64,000 nt of DNA from Aquabacterium lacunae (lineage in GTDB: Bacteria > Pseudomonadota > Gammaproteobacteria > Burkholderiales > Burkholderiaceae_C), in the NCBI RefSeq assembly GCF_004310865.1, contig NZ_SIXI01000003.1:372001-436000 (forward strand), read 5' to 3'. Made by a program: the position numbers and the translations under genes. The notes under the pieces were generated by a model, which had not been told where the DNA came from, did not search any database, and saw only the letters and a list, made by a program, of their open reading frames with translations. Position 1 is the stretch's first letter; each line of letters opens with the position of its first letter. Positions 51,336 to 60,379 of this stretch are shown here, piece by piece.

Positions 51336-51992
51336 ATGCCCACCTTGTTCCATCGCCTGCTGGGCGAAGCCCTGGGCACGGCCCTGCTGCTGGCCGTGGT
51401 GATCGGCTCGGGCATCATGGGTGAGCAGCTGGCCGGCGGCAACGTGGCCGTGGCCCTGCTGGCCAACACGCTGGCCACCGTGTTCGGCCTGTGGGTGCTG
51501 ATCGAGCTGTTCGGCCCGCTCTGTGGCGCGCACTTCAACCCGGCCGTGTCGGCCGTGATGGCCTGGCGCGGCGAGCTGAGCCGCACGCACCTGCTGCCCT
51601 ATGTGCTGGCCCAGCTGCTGGGCGCCATGCTGGGTGCCTGGCTGGCCCACACCATGTTCGACCTGCCCGTGCTGCAGTGGTCGGCCAAACTGCGCACCGG
51701 CACCGGCCAGTGGGTGGCCGAGGCCGTGGCCACCGCGGGCCTGCTGCTGGTGATCCTGCGGGCCCCCACGGCGCGTGTGGCACCGCTGGTGGCCGCCTAC
51801 ATCGGGGCGGCCTACTGGTTCACGGCCTCCACCTCGTTCGCCAACCCGGCCGCGGCCTTCGGCCGCATGTTCAGCGACACCTTCGCAGGCATCGCCCCCG
51901 TGTCGGTGCCCGGCTTCGTGGCCGCGCAATGCGTGGGCGCGGCCCTGGGCGTCGGGCTGCACCGCCTGCTGGGGCCTCAGGCCGCCCGTTGA
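51336..51992 (+). CDS. aqpS: aquaglyceroporin, AqpS-like arsenite channel
   Basis: 218 residues with six membrane helices and two half-helix NPA motifs: [10 protein letters not shown] and [12 protein letters not shown]. The usual Arg of the selectivity filter is not directly after the second motif (FGRM), giving a wider pore. In Sinorhizobium meliloti an AqpS replaces ArsB or Acr3 and lets As(III), made by ArsC, leave down its gradient. This operon has no ArsB or Acr3 gene, so the same strategy is probable. Its end overlaps the convergent metE gene by 16 bases. Confidence 0.88.
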   Translation: MPTLFHRLLGEALGTALLLAVVIGSGIMGEQLAGGNVAVALLANTLATVFGLWVLIELFGPLCGAHFNPAVSAVMAWRGELSRTHLLPYVLAQLLGAMLGAWLAHTMFDLPVLQWSAKLRTGTGQWVAEAVATAGLLLVILRAPTARVAPLVAAYIGAAYWFTASTSFANPAAAFGRMFSDTFAGIAPVSVPGFVAAQCVGAALGVGLHRLLGPQAAR

Positions 51993-54358
51993 ACGGCATG
52001 GGCCTGCCGCAAGGCCTGGGCCGCAGCCACCATGTGGCGCAATGCCGGGATCACCTCGGCCCACTGCCGGGTTTTCAGGCCGCAGTCGGGGTTCACCCAC
52101 AGCCGCTCGGCCGGGATGCGCTCGGCGGCCTTGCGCATCAGCTGCTCGATCTGTGCCTGCGTGGGCACGCGCGGCGAGTGGATGTCGTACACGCCCGGGC
52201 CGATCTGGTTGGGGTAGTCGAAATGCTCGAAGGCCTGCAGCAGCTCCATGTCGGAGCGCGAAGTCTCGATGGTGATCACGTCGGCGTCCAGCTCGGCAAT
52301 GGCCGGCAGGATGTCGTTGAACTCCGAGTAGCACATGTGGGTGTGGATCTGGGTGGCATCGGCCACCCCGTTGGCCGCCACCCGGAAGGCATCGACCGCC
52401 CAGCGCAGGTAGGCGGGCCAGTCGGCCTGGCGCAGGGGCAGGCCCTCACGCAGGGCGGCCTCGTCGATCTGGATGATGCGCACGCCGGCACGCTCCAGGT
52501 CGAGCACCTCGTCGCGCACGGCCAGGGCCAGCTGCAGGCAGGTGTCGGCACGGGGCTGGTCGTCGCGCACGAACGACCAGTTCAGCAAGGTGACCGGCCC
52601 CGTCAGCATGCCCTTCATGGGCTTGTGCGTGAACGACTGGGCCAGGCGGGTCCAGGCCACGGTCATGGCCTGCGGGCGACGGATGTCGCCAAACAGGATG
52701 GGTGGCTTCACGCACCGTGAACCATACGACTGCACCCAGCCGAATCGGCTGATGGCAAAGCCCTCCAGCTGCTCGCCGAAGTACTCGACCATGTCGTTGC
52801 GTTCGGCTTCGCCATGCACCAGCACATCGAGGCCCAGGGCCTCTTGCTCACGCACGGCACGCTCGATCTCGGCGGCCATCAAGGCCTGGTAGGCCGCATC
52901 GCTCAGGCGCCCGGCCTTGTGTTCGCTGCGGGCCTGGCGAATGGCCAGGGTCTGCGGGAAAGAGCCGATGGTGGTGGTGGGGTACAAGGGCAGCTGCAAT
53001 TGCTGCGCCTGCACCTGTGCACGCACGGCATGCGGGCTTTGCCGCTGCCCCCAGCGGGTGCTCGACACCGCCGCCCCCAGGGCCTCGTGCACGGCGTCGC
53101 GCACCACCGGGTGGTGCACACGGGCCGAGGTGCGGCGCGCCTGGCATGCGGCCTGGTTGGCCTGCAAGGCCGCGGCCACGGCTGCACGGCCCTCACGCAA
53201 GGCCTGGCCCAGCACCTGCAGCTCCTGCAGCTTCTGCTGGGCAAACGCCAGCCAGGGCTTGACCTCGGAATCAAGGTCGGTTTCGGTGTCGAGGTCCACC
53301 GGCACATGCAGCAGCGAGCACGACGGGGCCAGCCACAGCTGTCCGCCCAGGGCACCCTCCAGGCGCTCGGCCACGGGCTCCAGCCAGTCGAGCGTGGCGT
53401 TCAGGTCGGTCTTCCACACATTGCGGCCATCGACCACGCCCAGCGACAGCACCTTGTGCTTGGGCCACAGGTTCAGCAGCGGCTGCAGGTCCTCGCGGCC
53501 GCGCACGGCGTCCAGGTGCAGGCCCGCCACCGGCAGGTTCACGGCCAGGTGCAGGTTGTCACGCAGGGGGCCGAAGTAGGTGGTCAGCAGCAGCTTCACG
53601 GGACAGGCCTTGAGCTGGTGGTAAGCCGTCTGGAAGGCGTGTTTCCAGTCGGCACCCAGCTCGGTGGCCAGGATGGGCTCGTCCACCTGCACCCAGTGCA
53701 CACCGCGGTCGGCCAGGGTCTGCAGCAGGCGCGTGTACACGGGCAGCAGGCGCTCCAGCAAGGCCAGCCGGTCGCTGCCGTCTTTCGACTTGCCCAGCGC
53801 CAGGTAGCTCACGGGCCCGAGGATCACGGGGCGCGGCTGCGGCCGGCCTTCCACCGGCGGGCAGGTTTCGGCGGCCACCTGCCGTGCTTCAACCAGCTGC
53901 TCGACCAGGCGCGAGGCGTCCAGCTCGAAGGTGGTGCCGGCATGGAACTCGGGCACGATGCAGTGGTAGTTGGTGTCGAACCACTTGGTCATCTCGGCCG
54001 CCGGGGCATCGGGCAAGGGCGCGCCATGCGGGCCCCGCGCGGTGGGCGCGGTGCGGCCACGGGCCACACGGAAGGCGGTGTCCAGCGGGTCCAGCGCCAC
54101 ACCGGCGAAGCGCTCGGGCACATGGCCCAGGGTCAGGCCCATGTCGAGCACATGGTCATAGAAGGAGAAATCTCCCACGGGCCAGAAATCAAGCCCTGCC
54201 TGGCGGGCCCAATGCAGGCGCCGCAGCCGTGCGCCCTGCGCTTTCAGGGTGGCGAGGCTGGCTTCGCCGCGCCAGTAGGCTTCGAGGGCGAACTTGAGTT
54301 CACGCTGGGCGCCGATGCGCGGAAAGCCCAGGGAATGGAGCTGAATCTGAAGGGTCAT
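51977..54358 (-). CDS. metE: cobalamin-independent methionine synthase
   Basis: 793 residues, somewhat longer than the usual ~755. The N-terminal half starts [23 protein letters not shown]; the C-terminal barrel has [38 protein letters not shown] (zinc ligands His and Cys) and [11 protein letters not shown] (second zinc Cys). It methylates homocysteine from 5-methyltetrahydrofolate (polyglutamate), making methionine without B12. The ATG at 54358 is chosen over a GTG four codons earlier. It is divergent from metR, with a MetR box between them, so it is activated by MetR with homocysteine. It overlaps aqpS by 16 bases at the 3' end. Confidence 0.95.
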   Translation of the reverse strand: MTLQIQLHSLGFPRIGAQRELKFALEAYWRGEASLATLKAQGARLRRLHWARQAGLDFWPVGDFSFYDHVLDMGLTLGHVPERFAGVALDPLDTAFRVARGRTAPTARGPHGAPLPDAPAAEMTKWFDTNYHCIVPEFHAGTTFELDASRLVEQLVEARQVAAETCPPVEGRPQPRPVILGPVSYLALGKSKDGSDRLALLERLLPVYTRLLQTLADRGVHWVQVDEPILATELGADWKHAFQTAYHQLKACPVKLLLTTYFGPLRDNLHLAVNLPVAGLHLDAVRGREDLQPLLNLWPKHKVLSLGVVDGRNVWKTDLNATLDWLEPVAERLEGALGGQLWLAPSCSLLHVPVDLDTETDLDSEVKPWLAFAQQKLQELQVLGQALREGRAAVAAALQANQAACQARRTSARVHHPVVRDAVHEALGAAVSSTRWGQRQSPHAVRAQVQAQQLQLPLYPTTTIGSFPQTLAIRQARSEHKAGRLSDAAYQALMAAEIERAVREQEALGLDVLVHGEAERNDMVEYFGEQLEGFAISRFGWVQSYGSRCVKPPILFGDIRRPQAMTVAWTRLAQSFTHKPMKGMLTGPVTLLNWSFVRDDQPRADTCLQLALAVRDEVLDLERAGVRIIQIDEAALREGLPLRQADWPAYLRWAVDAFRVAANGVADATQIHTHMCYSEFNDILPAIAELDADVITIETSRSDMELLQAFEHFDYPNQIGPGVYDIHSPRVPTQAQIEQLMRKAAERIPAERLWVNPDCGLKTRQWAEVIPALRHMVAAAQALRQAHAVQRAA

Positions 54359-54448
54359 GGTCAGGGGCACTCGGGGTGCGTGGCTTGCAATGCCCGCAGA
54401 CTAGGCGCTTGCAACCATGACGTAAAATGGTCTTTTCTCACCAATCCA

Positions 54449-54461
54449 TGAATTTCATTCA
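54449..54461. promoter_or_regulatory. MetR binding site
   Basis: TGAATTTCATTCA fits the MetR consensus TGAA-N5-TTCA exactly. It lies in the 105-bp metE/metR gap, ending two bases before the metR ATG and about 90 bases before metE, so it could activate metE and repress metR. Confidence 0.85.
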
Positions 54462-54463
54462 TC

Positions 54464-55360
54464 ATGCTGGAGCGCATTCATCTGGCCATCGTGCGTGAGG
54501 TCGAACGGCAGGGCTCGCTCACGGCGGCGGCCGAGGTGCTGTGCCTGACGCAGTCGGCGCTGAGCCACAGCATGCGCAAGCTGGAACACCAGCTGGGCAC
54601 CGACATCTGGCGGCGCGAAGGCCGCAGCCTGCACCTGACCCAGGCAGGCCAGTACGTGCTGGCCGTGGCCCAGAAGGTGCTGCCCCAGCTGGCCCAGGCC
54701 GAGGAGCGGCTGCAGCAGTTCGCCCAGGGCGAGCGGGGCACCTTGCGCATCGGCATGGAATGCCACCCCTGCTACCAGTGGCTGCTGCCGGTGGCGCAAC
54801 GCTACCTGGCCGCCTGGCCCGATGTGGACGTGGACGTGCGCCAGAAGTTCCAGTTTGGCGGCATGGGCGCCCTGTTCGGCCACGAGATCGACATGCTGGT
54901 CACGCCCGACCCGCTGCACAAGCCAGGCGTGCATTTCGAGCCGGTGTTCGATTACGAGCTGGTCCTGGTGGTCAGCCAGGCGCACCCTCTGGCCGGGGCG
55001 CGGCAGGTCAAGCCGCGCCAGCTGGCCGACGAGGTGCTCTACACCTACCCGGTGCCCACCGACCGGCTGGACATCTTCACGCAGTTCCTGATGCCCGCGG
55101 GCATGGCCCCCAAGCGCCACAAGACGCTGGAGACCACCGACATCCTGCTGCAGATGGTGGCCAGCAACCGGGGCGTGACCGCCCTGCCCCGCTGGCTGGC
55201 CCAGGCCCACGCGCGCAAGCTGAAGCTGGCCACGGTGCGCCTGGGGCCCAAGGGCATTGCCAAGCAGATCCACCTGGGCGTGCGCGAGGCCGACCTGCAC
55301 ATCGGCTATGTGCAGGCCTTCATGGCGCTGGCTCAGAACAGCTCGGCCGCGGCCCCCTGA
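54464..55360 (+). CDS. metR: MetR, LysR-type activator of metE
   Basis: 298 residues. N-terminal winged helix-turn-helix: IHLAIVREVERQGSLTAAAEVLCLTQSALSHSMRKLEHQLG. The effector domain has RIGMECHPCYQWLLPVAQRY, the Cys-containing segment typical of MetR, and GVTALPRWLAQ. It binds homocysteine and activates metE. The gene is divergent from metE, with a perfect MetR site between. Its 3' end overlaps the convergent czcA-like gene by 28 bases. No Shine-Dalgarno sequence is seen at the ATG. Confidence 0.93.
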   Translation: MLERIHLAIVREVERQGSLTAAAEVLCLTQSALSHSMRKLEHQLGTDIWRREGRSLHLTQAGQYVLAVAQKVLPQLAQAEERLQQFAQGERGTLRIGMECHPCYQWLLPVAQRYLAAWPDVDVDVRQKFQFGGMGALFGHEIDMLVTPDPLHKPGVHFEPVFDYELVLVVSQAHPLAGARQVKPRQLADEVLYTYPVPTDRLDIFTQFLMPAGMAPKRHKTLETTDILLQMVASNRGVTALPRWLAQAHARKLKLATVRLGPKGIAKQIHLGVREADLHIGYVQAFMALAQNSSAAAP

Positions 55361-58300
55361 CCTGCTGTCTTGGGGGTGGGGGCCAGGCGCTCGGCCGGCA
55401 CACGCCCATGCCGCCAGAACAGCAGGGGCGTGAGGAAGGTGTCGAGCAAGGTGGCACTGACCAGCCCGCCAAAGATCACCACGGCCACCGGGTGCAGGAT
55501 TTCGGTGCCCGGCCGCTCGGCCTCGAACAGCAGCGGCGCCAGGGCCAGGGCCGTGACGAGGGCCGTCATGAGCACGGGGCTGAGCCGCTCCACCGAGCCC
55601 CGCACGATCAGTGGCACCCCGAAGGGCTCGCCGTCCTGGTGCATCAGGTTCAGGTAGTGGCTGACCTTGAGGATGCCATTGCGCACCGAGATGCCGGCCA
55701 GCGTGACAAAGCCGATCAGGGCCGCCACCGACAGGGGCTGCCCCGCCAGCCACAGCCCCAGCACCGCCCCCACCAGCGCCAGCGGGATGTTCACCATGAT
55801 CAGCAGCGACAGCCGCAAGGAGCGATAGCGGGTGTACAGCACCGCCACCATCAGGGTCAGCGACAGCACCGACAGCATCCCCACCCAGCGACTGGCCGTT
55901 TCCTGGGCCTGGAACTGCCCACCCAGGGTCACGAAATAACCTTCGGGCAGGGGCGTGCGGGCCAGCACCTGCCGCAGGTCGGCCACCACCTCGGACAGCG
56001 GCCGGCCCTGCGCATTGGCCGACAGCACGATGCGCCGGCGGCCGTCGTCGCGGCTGATCTGGTTGGGGCCCACGGTCTCTTCGATGCGGGCCAGACGGGC
56101 CAGGGGCACCGCCCCCGAAGGCGTGTCCAGCATCAGCTGGCCCAGGGCCTGTGGCGTGCGAGCCGCCTCGGGCAGGCGCAGCACCAGCGCGAAGCGGCGG
56201 TTGCCTTCGGCCACCTGCGTGATCTGCTCGCCCTGCACGTACGACTGCAGCACTTGCAGCACCTGCCCCGACGGCACGCCCAGCTGGGCCGCGGCCTCGT
56301 GGTCGATGCGCACAGCCACCTGCGGGGCCAGCACCTGTTTTTCGACCTCCAGGTCGGCCAAGCCGGGCACCTGCGCCAGGCGCGCCCGCAAGGCCTCGGC
56401 CTGCACGCGCAGGGTGTCGAGGTCATCGCCGTACAGCTTGATGGCGATCTGCGAGCGCACGCCCGACAGCATGTGGTCGATGCGGTGCGAGATGGGTTGC
56501 CCGATCGAAGTCGCCGCCGGCAGGCTGGCCAGCCGAGCGCGGATGTCGGCCTGGATCTCGTCCATGCTGCGCGACAGCTGTGCGGCGGGCAGCAGCCCCA
56601 CGTCGAGCTCGCTGACATGCACGCCCTCGGCGTGTTCGTCGAGTTCGGCGCGGCCGCTGCGGCGGCCCACATGGGTGACCTCGGGCACTTCGCGCACCCG
56701 CTGCTCGGCCTGTCGGGCCAGCGCCGACGATTCGGCCAGCGTGACCCCGGGGTTCAGGCGCAAACCGATCAGCAAGGTACCTTCATTGAAGGGCGGCAGG
56801 AAGCTGGTGGGCAACCAGGCCACCGACGCACCGGCCACACCCACGGCCACGGCAGTCAGGGCCATCACGCGGCGCGGGGCCTGCAGCACCGACGTCAGCG
56901 CCCGCTGGTAACAGGCCTTGAGGGCCGCCAGCAAACGCGTGTCACCGTGGTCCAGGCGCTTCATGCGTGGCAGCAGGCTGGCCGCCAGCACCGGGGTGAC
57001 CGTGACCGACACCAGCAGCGACGCCAGGGTGGACACGATGAAGGCCACGCCCAGCGGCACGAACAGGCGGCCCTCGATGCCCGGCAAGGCCAGCAGCGGC
57101 AGGAACACCAGCACGATGATGGCCGTGGCGTACACGATGCCCGAGCGCACTTCCATCGAGGCGCGTCGCACCACCTCCAGCACCGGCAGGCGGTCGGCCT
57201 GCGGCTTGCTGCGCTCCAGTCGCAGGCGTCGCAACACGTTCTCCACATCGACCACGGCGTCATCGACCAGGCCGCCAATGGCAATGGCCAGGCCGCCCAG
57301 GGTCATGGTGTTGATCGACTGCCCGAAGGCGGCAAACACCAGCACCGTGACCAGGATGGACACCGGGATGGCCGTGAGCGCGATCACGGTGGGCCGCACC
57401 GTGCCCAGGAACAGCACGAGCACCAGGGCCACGCACACCGAAGCCCCCACCAGCTTGCCCTGCAGGGTGCCGATGGCCGCTTCGATGAAGCTGGCCTGGC
57501 GGAACGTCACGCGGGGCGCCTGCATGCCGGCGGGCAAGCCGCCCTGGAGTTCGGCCAGGGCCGTCTCGATGCGGGCGGTCACGGCCAGGGTGTCGGCCGA
57601 GGGTTGCTTCTGGATGCCCAGGATCACGGCCGGCAGGCCTTCGAAACCGGCATCCCCGCGTTGCACCGCTGGTGCCACGCGCACATCGGCCACCTGCACC
57701 AGCCGGACCACCTGGCCGGCACGGGTGCCCACGGCCAGGTTCTTCAGGTCGTCCAGGCGCGAGGTCTGGCCCAGGTGGCGAATCAGGTACTCGCGGCCCT
57801 GCAGGGCCAGGAAGCCACCCGAGGTGTTCTGCGAGAACCCTTCCAGCGCAGCCCGCAACGGGGCATGGCCGATGCCCAGGGCGGCCATGCGTGCGGTGTC
57901 GGGCTGCACCTGGAACTGCCGCACTTCACCGCCGATCGGGATCACCTGCGCCACCCCGGGGATGGCCAGCAGGCGCGGCCGCAGCACCCAGTCGGCGTAC
58001 TCGCGCACGGCCATGGGCGAGGTGCGCTTCACGTCGATCGGCATGGCCACCTGCAGGATCTCGCCCATGATCGAGCTGATGGGCCCCATGTGTGGCGCGA
58101 TGCCGGGCGGCAACGCCGTTTCCAGCGTGCCCAGGCGCTCGGCCACCATCTGGCGGGCCTTGTAGATGTCGGTGCGCCAGTCGAAGGTGATGTACAGGAA
58201 GGACAGGCCCGCGCTCGATGTCGAGCGCACGCTGTCCACGCCGGGCAGGCCACTGAGCGCGGTCTCCAGGGGGAAGGTGATCAGTTGCTCGACCTCTTCC

Positions 58301-58473
58301 GGGGCCATGCCGCCGGCCTCGGTCATGAGGGTGACGGTGGGCTTGTTGAGGTCGGGGAAGACATCGACCGGCGTGCGCGACAGGGCCAGCACACCGGCCA
58401 CCATCGACACCGCCGCCATGACCAGCACCAGCCACCGATGGGCCAGGCTGGTGTCCAGCAGGAACTTGAACAT
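55333..58473 (-). CDS. czcA: heavy-metal RND efflux pump, CzcA/CusA-type
   Basis: 1046 residues. HME-RND features: N-terminal FLLDTSLAHRWLVLVMAAVSM, DVFPDLNKPTVTLMTEAGGMAPEEVEQLI, the proton-relay helix GLVDDAVVDVENVLRR and late LFWRHGRVPAERL. It exports divalent metal ions (Co, Zn, Cd, Ni) or Cu/Ag with the proton gradient; the DDAVVDVEN helix differs from both classical CzcA (DGAVV) and CusA, so metal specificity is open. It is the last gene of a czcICBA-type unit, 11 bp after the adaptor gene. Its stop region overlaps metR. Confidence 0.9.
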   Translation of the reverse strand: MFKFLLDTSLAHRWLVLVMAAVSMVAGVLALSRTPVDVFPDLNKPTVTLMTEAGGMAPEEVEQLITFPLETALSGLPGVDSVRSTSSAGLSFLYITFDWRTDIYKARQMVAERLGTLETALPPGIAPHMGPISSIMGEILQVAMPIDVKRTSPMAVREYADWVLRPRLLAIPGVAQVIPIGGEVRQFQVQPDTARMAALGIGHAPLRAALEGFSQNTSGGFLALQGREYLIRHLGQTSRLDDLKNLAVGTRAGQVVRLVQVADVRVAPAVQRGDAGFEGLPAVILGIQKQPSADTLAVTARIETALAELQGGLPAGMQAPRVTFRQASFIEAAIGTLQGKLVGASVCVALVLVLFLGTVRPTVIALTAIPVSILVTVLVFAAFGQSINTMTLGGLAIAIGGLVDDAVVDVENVLRRLRLERSKPQADRLPVLEVVRRASMEVRSGIVYATAIIVLVFLPLLALPGIEGRLFVPLGVAFIVSTLASLLVSVTVTPVLAASLLPRMKRLDHGDTRLLAALKACYQRALTSVLQAPRRVMALTAVAVGVAGASVAWLPTSFLPPFNEGTLLIGLRLNPGVTLAESSALARQAEQRVREVPEVTHVGRRSGRAELDEHAEGVHVSELDVGLLPAAQLSRSMDEIQADIRARLASLPAATSIGQPISHRIDHMLSGVRSQIAIKLYGDDLDTLRVQAEALRARLAQVPGLADLEVEKQVLAPQVAVRIDHEAAAQLGVPSGQVLQVLQSYVQGEQITQVAEGNRRFALVLRLPEAARTPQALGQLMLDTPSGAVPLARLARIEETVGPNQISRDDGRRRIVLSANAQGRPLSEVVADLRQVLARTPLPEGYFVTLGGQFQAQETASRWVGMLSVLSLTLMVAVLYTRYRSLRLSLLIMVNIPLALVGAVLGLWLAGQPLSVAALIGFVTLAGISVRNGILKVSHYLNLMHQDGEPFGVPLIVRGSVERLSPVLMTALVTALALAPLLFEAERPGTEILHPVAVVIFGGLVSATLLDTFLTPLLFWRHGRVPAERLAPTPKTAGQGAAAELF

Positions 58474-58484
58474 GGACGGGCTCC

Positions 58485-60302
58485 TCAGCGGGTCTGGTTG
58501 AGCAGGCTGGCACCCTGTGTGACGACGCGATCGCCGTCACGCAGGCCCGAGGTCACGCGCACCTGGGCCCCGTCCAGGGGCTCGGTGGTGACCACGCGGG
58601 GCTCGAAGTGCTCGGGGCTTTGCTTGACCCACACGATCGACAGGTTCGACGCATTGCGCTGCACGGCAGCGGCAGGCACCGGGTGCCCCGACACCGGCAC
58701 CCCGGCCTGCACCCACACGCGCACGGTCTGCCCCACGGCCAGGCCCGACACGCCAGGCCCCTGCGCGGCAAAGGCCAGGGGCAAGGCCTGTTCACGCAGG
58801 CTGCGCGCCACGCCCAGCGGGCGCAAGGCCACGCTCTGTTCGCCCACCTGCACCCAGGCCCGCGAGACCGCACCGCCCGCGGCGCCCAGCAGGGCGATGT
58901 GGGCCGGGTCATGCACCAGGGCCTCGATGCGCAGGCGCTGCGGATCGACCACCTCGAACACCAGCGCCCCGGCGTCGACCACCTGCCCGGCCACCGCCTG
59001 CGCCGACGCGATCACGCCCGACACAGGGGCCCTCAGCGCATCGCGGGCCTGCAGGCCCTGGCTCACGGCGGCCACCTGGGCCTGGAGGCCCGCGACCTCG
59101 ATGCCCGCAGCCTCTCGCTCCTTGGCCGGCACGGTGTCAGACAAGGCCTGCAGGCGCTGAACGCGCCGTTCGGCCTGGGCCAGGGCAGCCTTCAGGGCCG
59201 CCAGCTGGGCCTGCTGGCCACTGCGCTCCAGCGTGCCCAGTGCGGGCACCACTTCGGCCAGCAACTGGCCTTGCCGAACGGCCTGCCCCAAGGCTGGAAA
59301 GCCCTGCGGCCCGGGCTGCAGGCGCCCGGCCACCAGGGCCTGCACGCGGCCACCGGCTTGCGGGTCCATCTGCACCTGGGCGGGCAGCTCCAGGCTGCGG
59401 GCCTGGGTCACGGCGCGCACGGGCTGCGTGCGCAGCACCCACTGGCGCTGCACCGGCTTGGGCAGGAACACGCGGCCGTCGGGCAGGCGCCTGGGCGAGA
59501 GGCCATCGGCCACCGCGGCCGCGGGTGCTTCGTCATCATGGTCATGGCCAGGCGAGGCCTGAGCCTCGGGCGGCATCACAGCGCCAGCCAGGCCCACGGC
59601 CAGCCCGGCCACCAGCCAGGCCCGCGCCCCCGCGCGGCGGCGTGCACGCCAGCCCCGGAACGCCAGACCCATGCGCGCCAGGCCAATGCCTGCGAGCACC
59701 AAGGCCAACAGCCCGGCCAGCAGCCAGACCACAGCGCCGAGCCCCCATGGCCCGCGGGCCTGGATGAAAGCGGTGAACCCGTTGCCGCCATGGCCATGCG
59801 CGTGTGCCTCGTCGTGATCAGGCTCGGCCGATGCCGCCCCGGGCAGACGCAGCACCGCATCGAGCTGCTCTGATCGGCCCTCGGCCTGCACCCGCACAGA
59901 CACCGCGTGGTCGCCCGCCAGCAAGGGCTCGGGCCAGTCGGCGCTGAAGGTGCCAGGGGCCTGCGCGCGCAGCGGCAATTCTCGGCCCTTCACGGTCAAG
60001 CGCACCTGGGAGGCCGAAGTGGCGCCCTCCAGGGGGCGGTTGTCGGCCGCGTGATCGATGTACAGCGTGAGCTGGCGGCCTTGCAGCACACCGACCACCT
60101 CGGTGTGGTCTGAAACGGCCACAAAGCGCCATGGCGCATCGGCCGAGCCGCCCGAGATGGCCGAGACAGCCCGCGCTTCGGCGGCCAGGGGTTCGGCATG
60201 GTCGTGGTCGTGGTCGTGGCTGTGGTCGTGATCACCACCGGCCCAGGCCGCGCGGGTGAGCAGGGCCAGGCACCAGAAAAAAGGCATGAACCAGGAAGTC
60301 AT
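58485..60302 (-). CDS. czcB: CzcB-type RND adaptor with His-rich N-terminal extension
   Basis: 605 residues, far longer than the ~400 of ordinary adaptors. Order: signal peptide (MTSWFMPFFWCLALLTRAAW), His/Asp cluster HDHSHDHDHDH, a beta-rich periplasmic domain (~50-165), a second His cluster (EAHAHGHGG), a membrane segment (~190-210), a signal-like hydrophobic segment ending PPEAQA (~250), a third cluster (GHDHDDE) and then the canonical adaptor: lipoyl half GRVQALVAGRLQPG, helical hairpin, second half APVSGVIASAQAVAGQVV and barrel. The His clusters probably gather metal before handover to the pump. The layout looks like a metal-binding membrane protein fused to a CzcB. The start at 60302 is taken for the signal peptide. 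Confidence 0.85.
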   Translation of the reverse strand: MTSWFMPFFWCLALLTRAAWAGGDHDHSHDHDHDHAEPLAAEARAVSAISGGSADAPWRFVAVSDHTEVVGVLQGRQLTLYIDHAADNRPLEGATSASQVRLTVKGRELPLRAQAPGTFSADWPEPLLAGDHAVSVRVQAEGRSEQLDAVLRLPGAASAEPDHDEAHAHGHGGNGFTAFIQARGPWGLGAVVWLLAGLLALVLAGIGLARMGLAFRGWRARRRAGARAWLVAGLAVGLAGAVMPPEAQASPGHDHDDEAPAAAVADGLSPRRLPDGRVFLPKPVQRQWVLRTQPVRAVTQARSLELPAQVQMDPQAGGRVQALVAGRLQPGPQGFPALGQAVRQGQLLAEVVPALGTLERSGQQAQLAALKAALAQAERRVQRLQALSDTVPAKEREAAGIEVAGLQAQVAAVSQGLQARDALRAPVSGVIASAQAVAGQVVDAGALVFEVVDPQRLRIEALVHDPAHIALLGAAGGAVSRAWVQVGEQSVALRPLGVARSLREQALPLAFAAQGPGVSGLAVGQTVRVWVQAGVPVSGHPVPAAAVQRNASNLSIVWVKQSPEHFEPRVVTTEPLDGAQVRVTSGLRDGDRVVTQGASLLNQTR

Positions 60303-60379
60303 GGGGTGTTTCCCGCCGTGCCGGGCGGAGCCGGCAGGGCTTGCAAAAGTTGTCGATGCAGGGTGGAAAGGCATGGGCA

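Noticed and set aside
54541..59160. Open frame of more than 1,500 codons on the + strand, antisense to czcA and czcB
   Set aside because: Product is low-complexity Arg/Gly/His/Gln-rich without any domain. It mirrors strong GC bias of real genes on the minus strand and starts inside metR.
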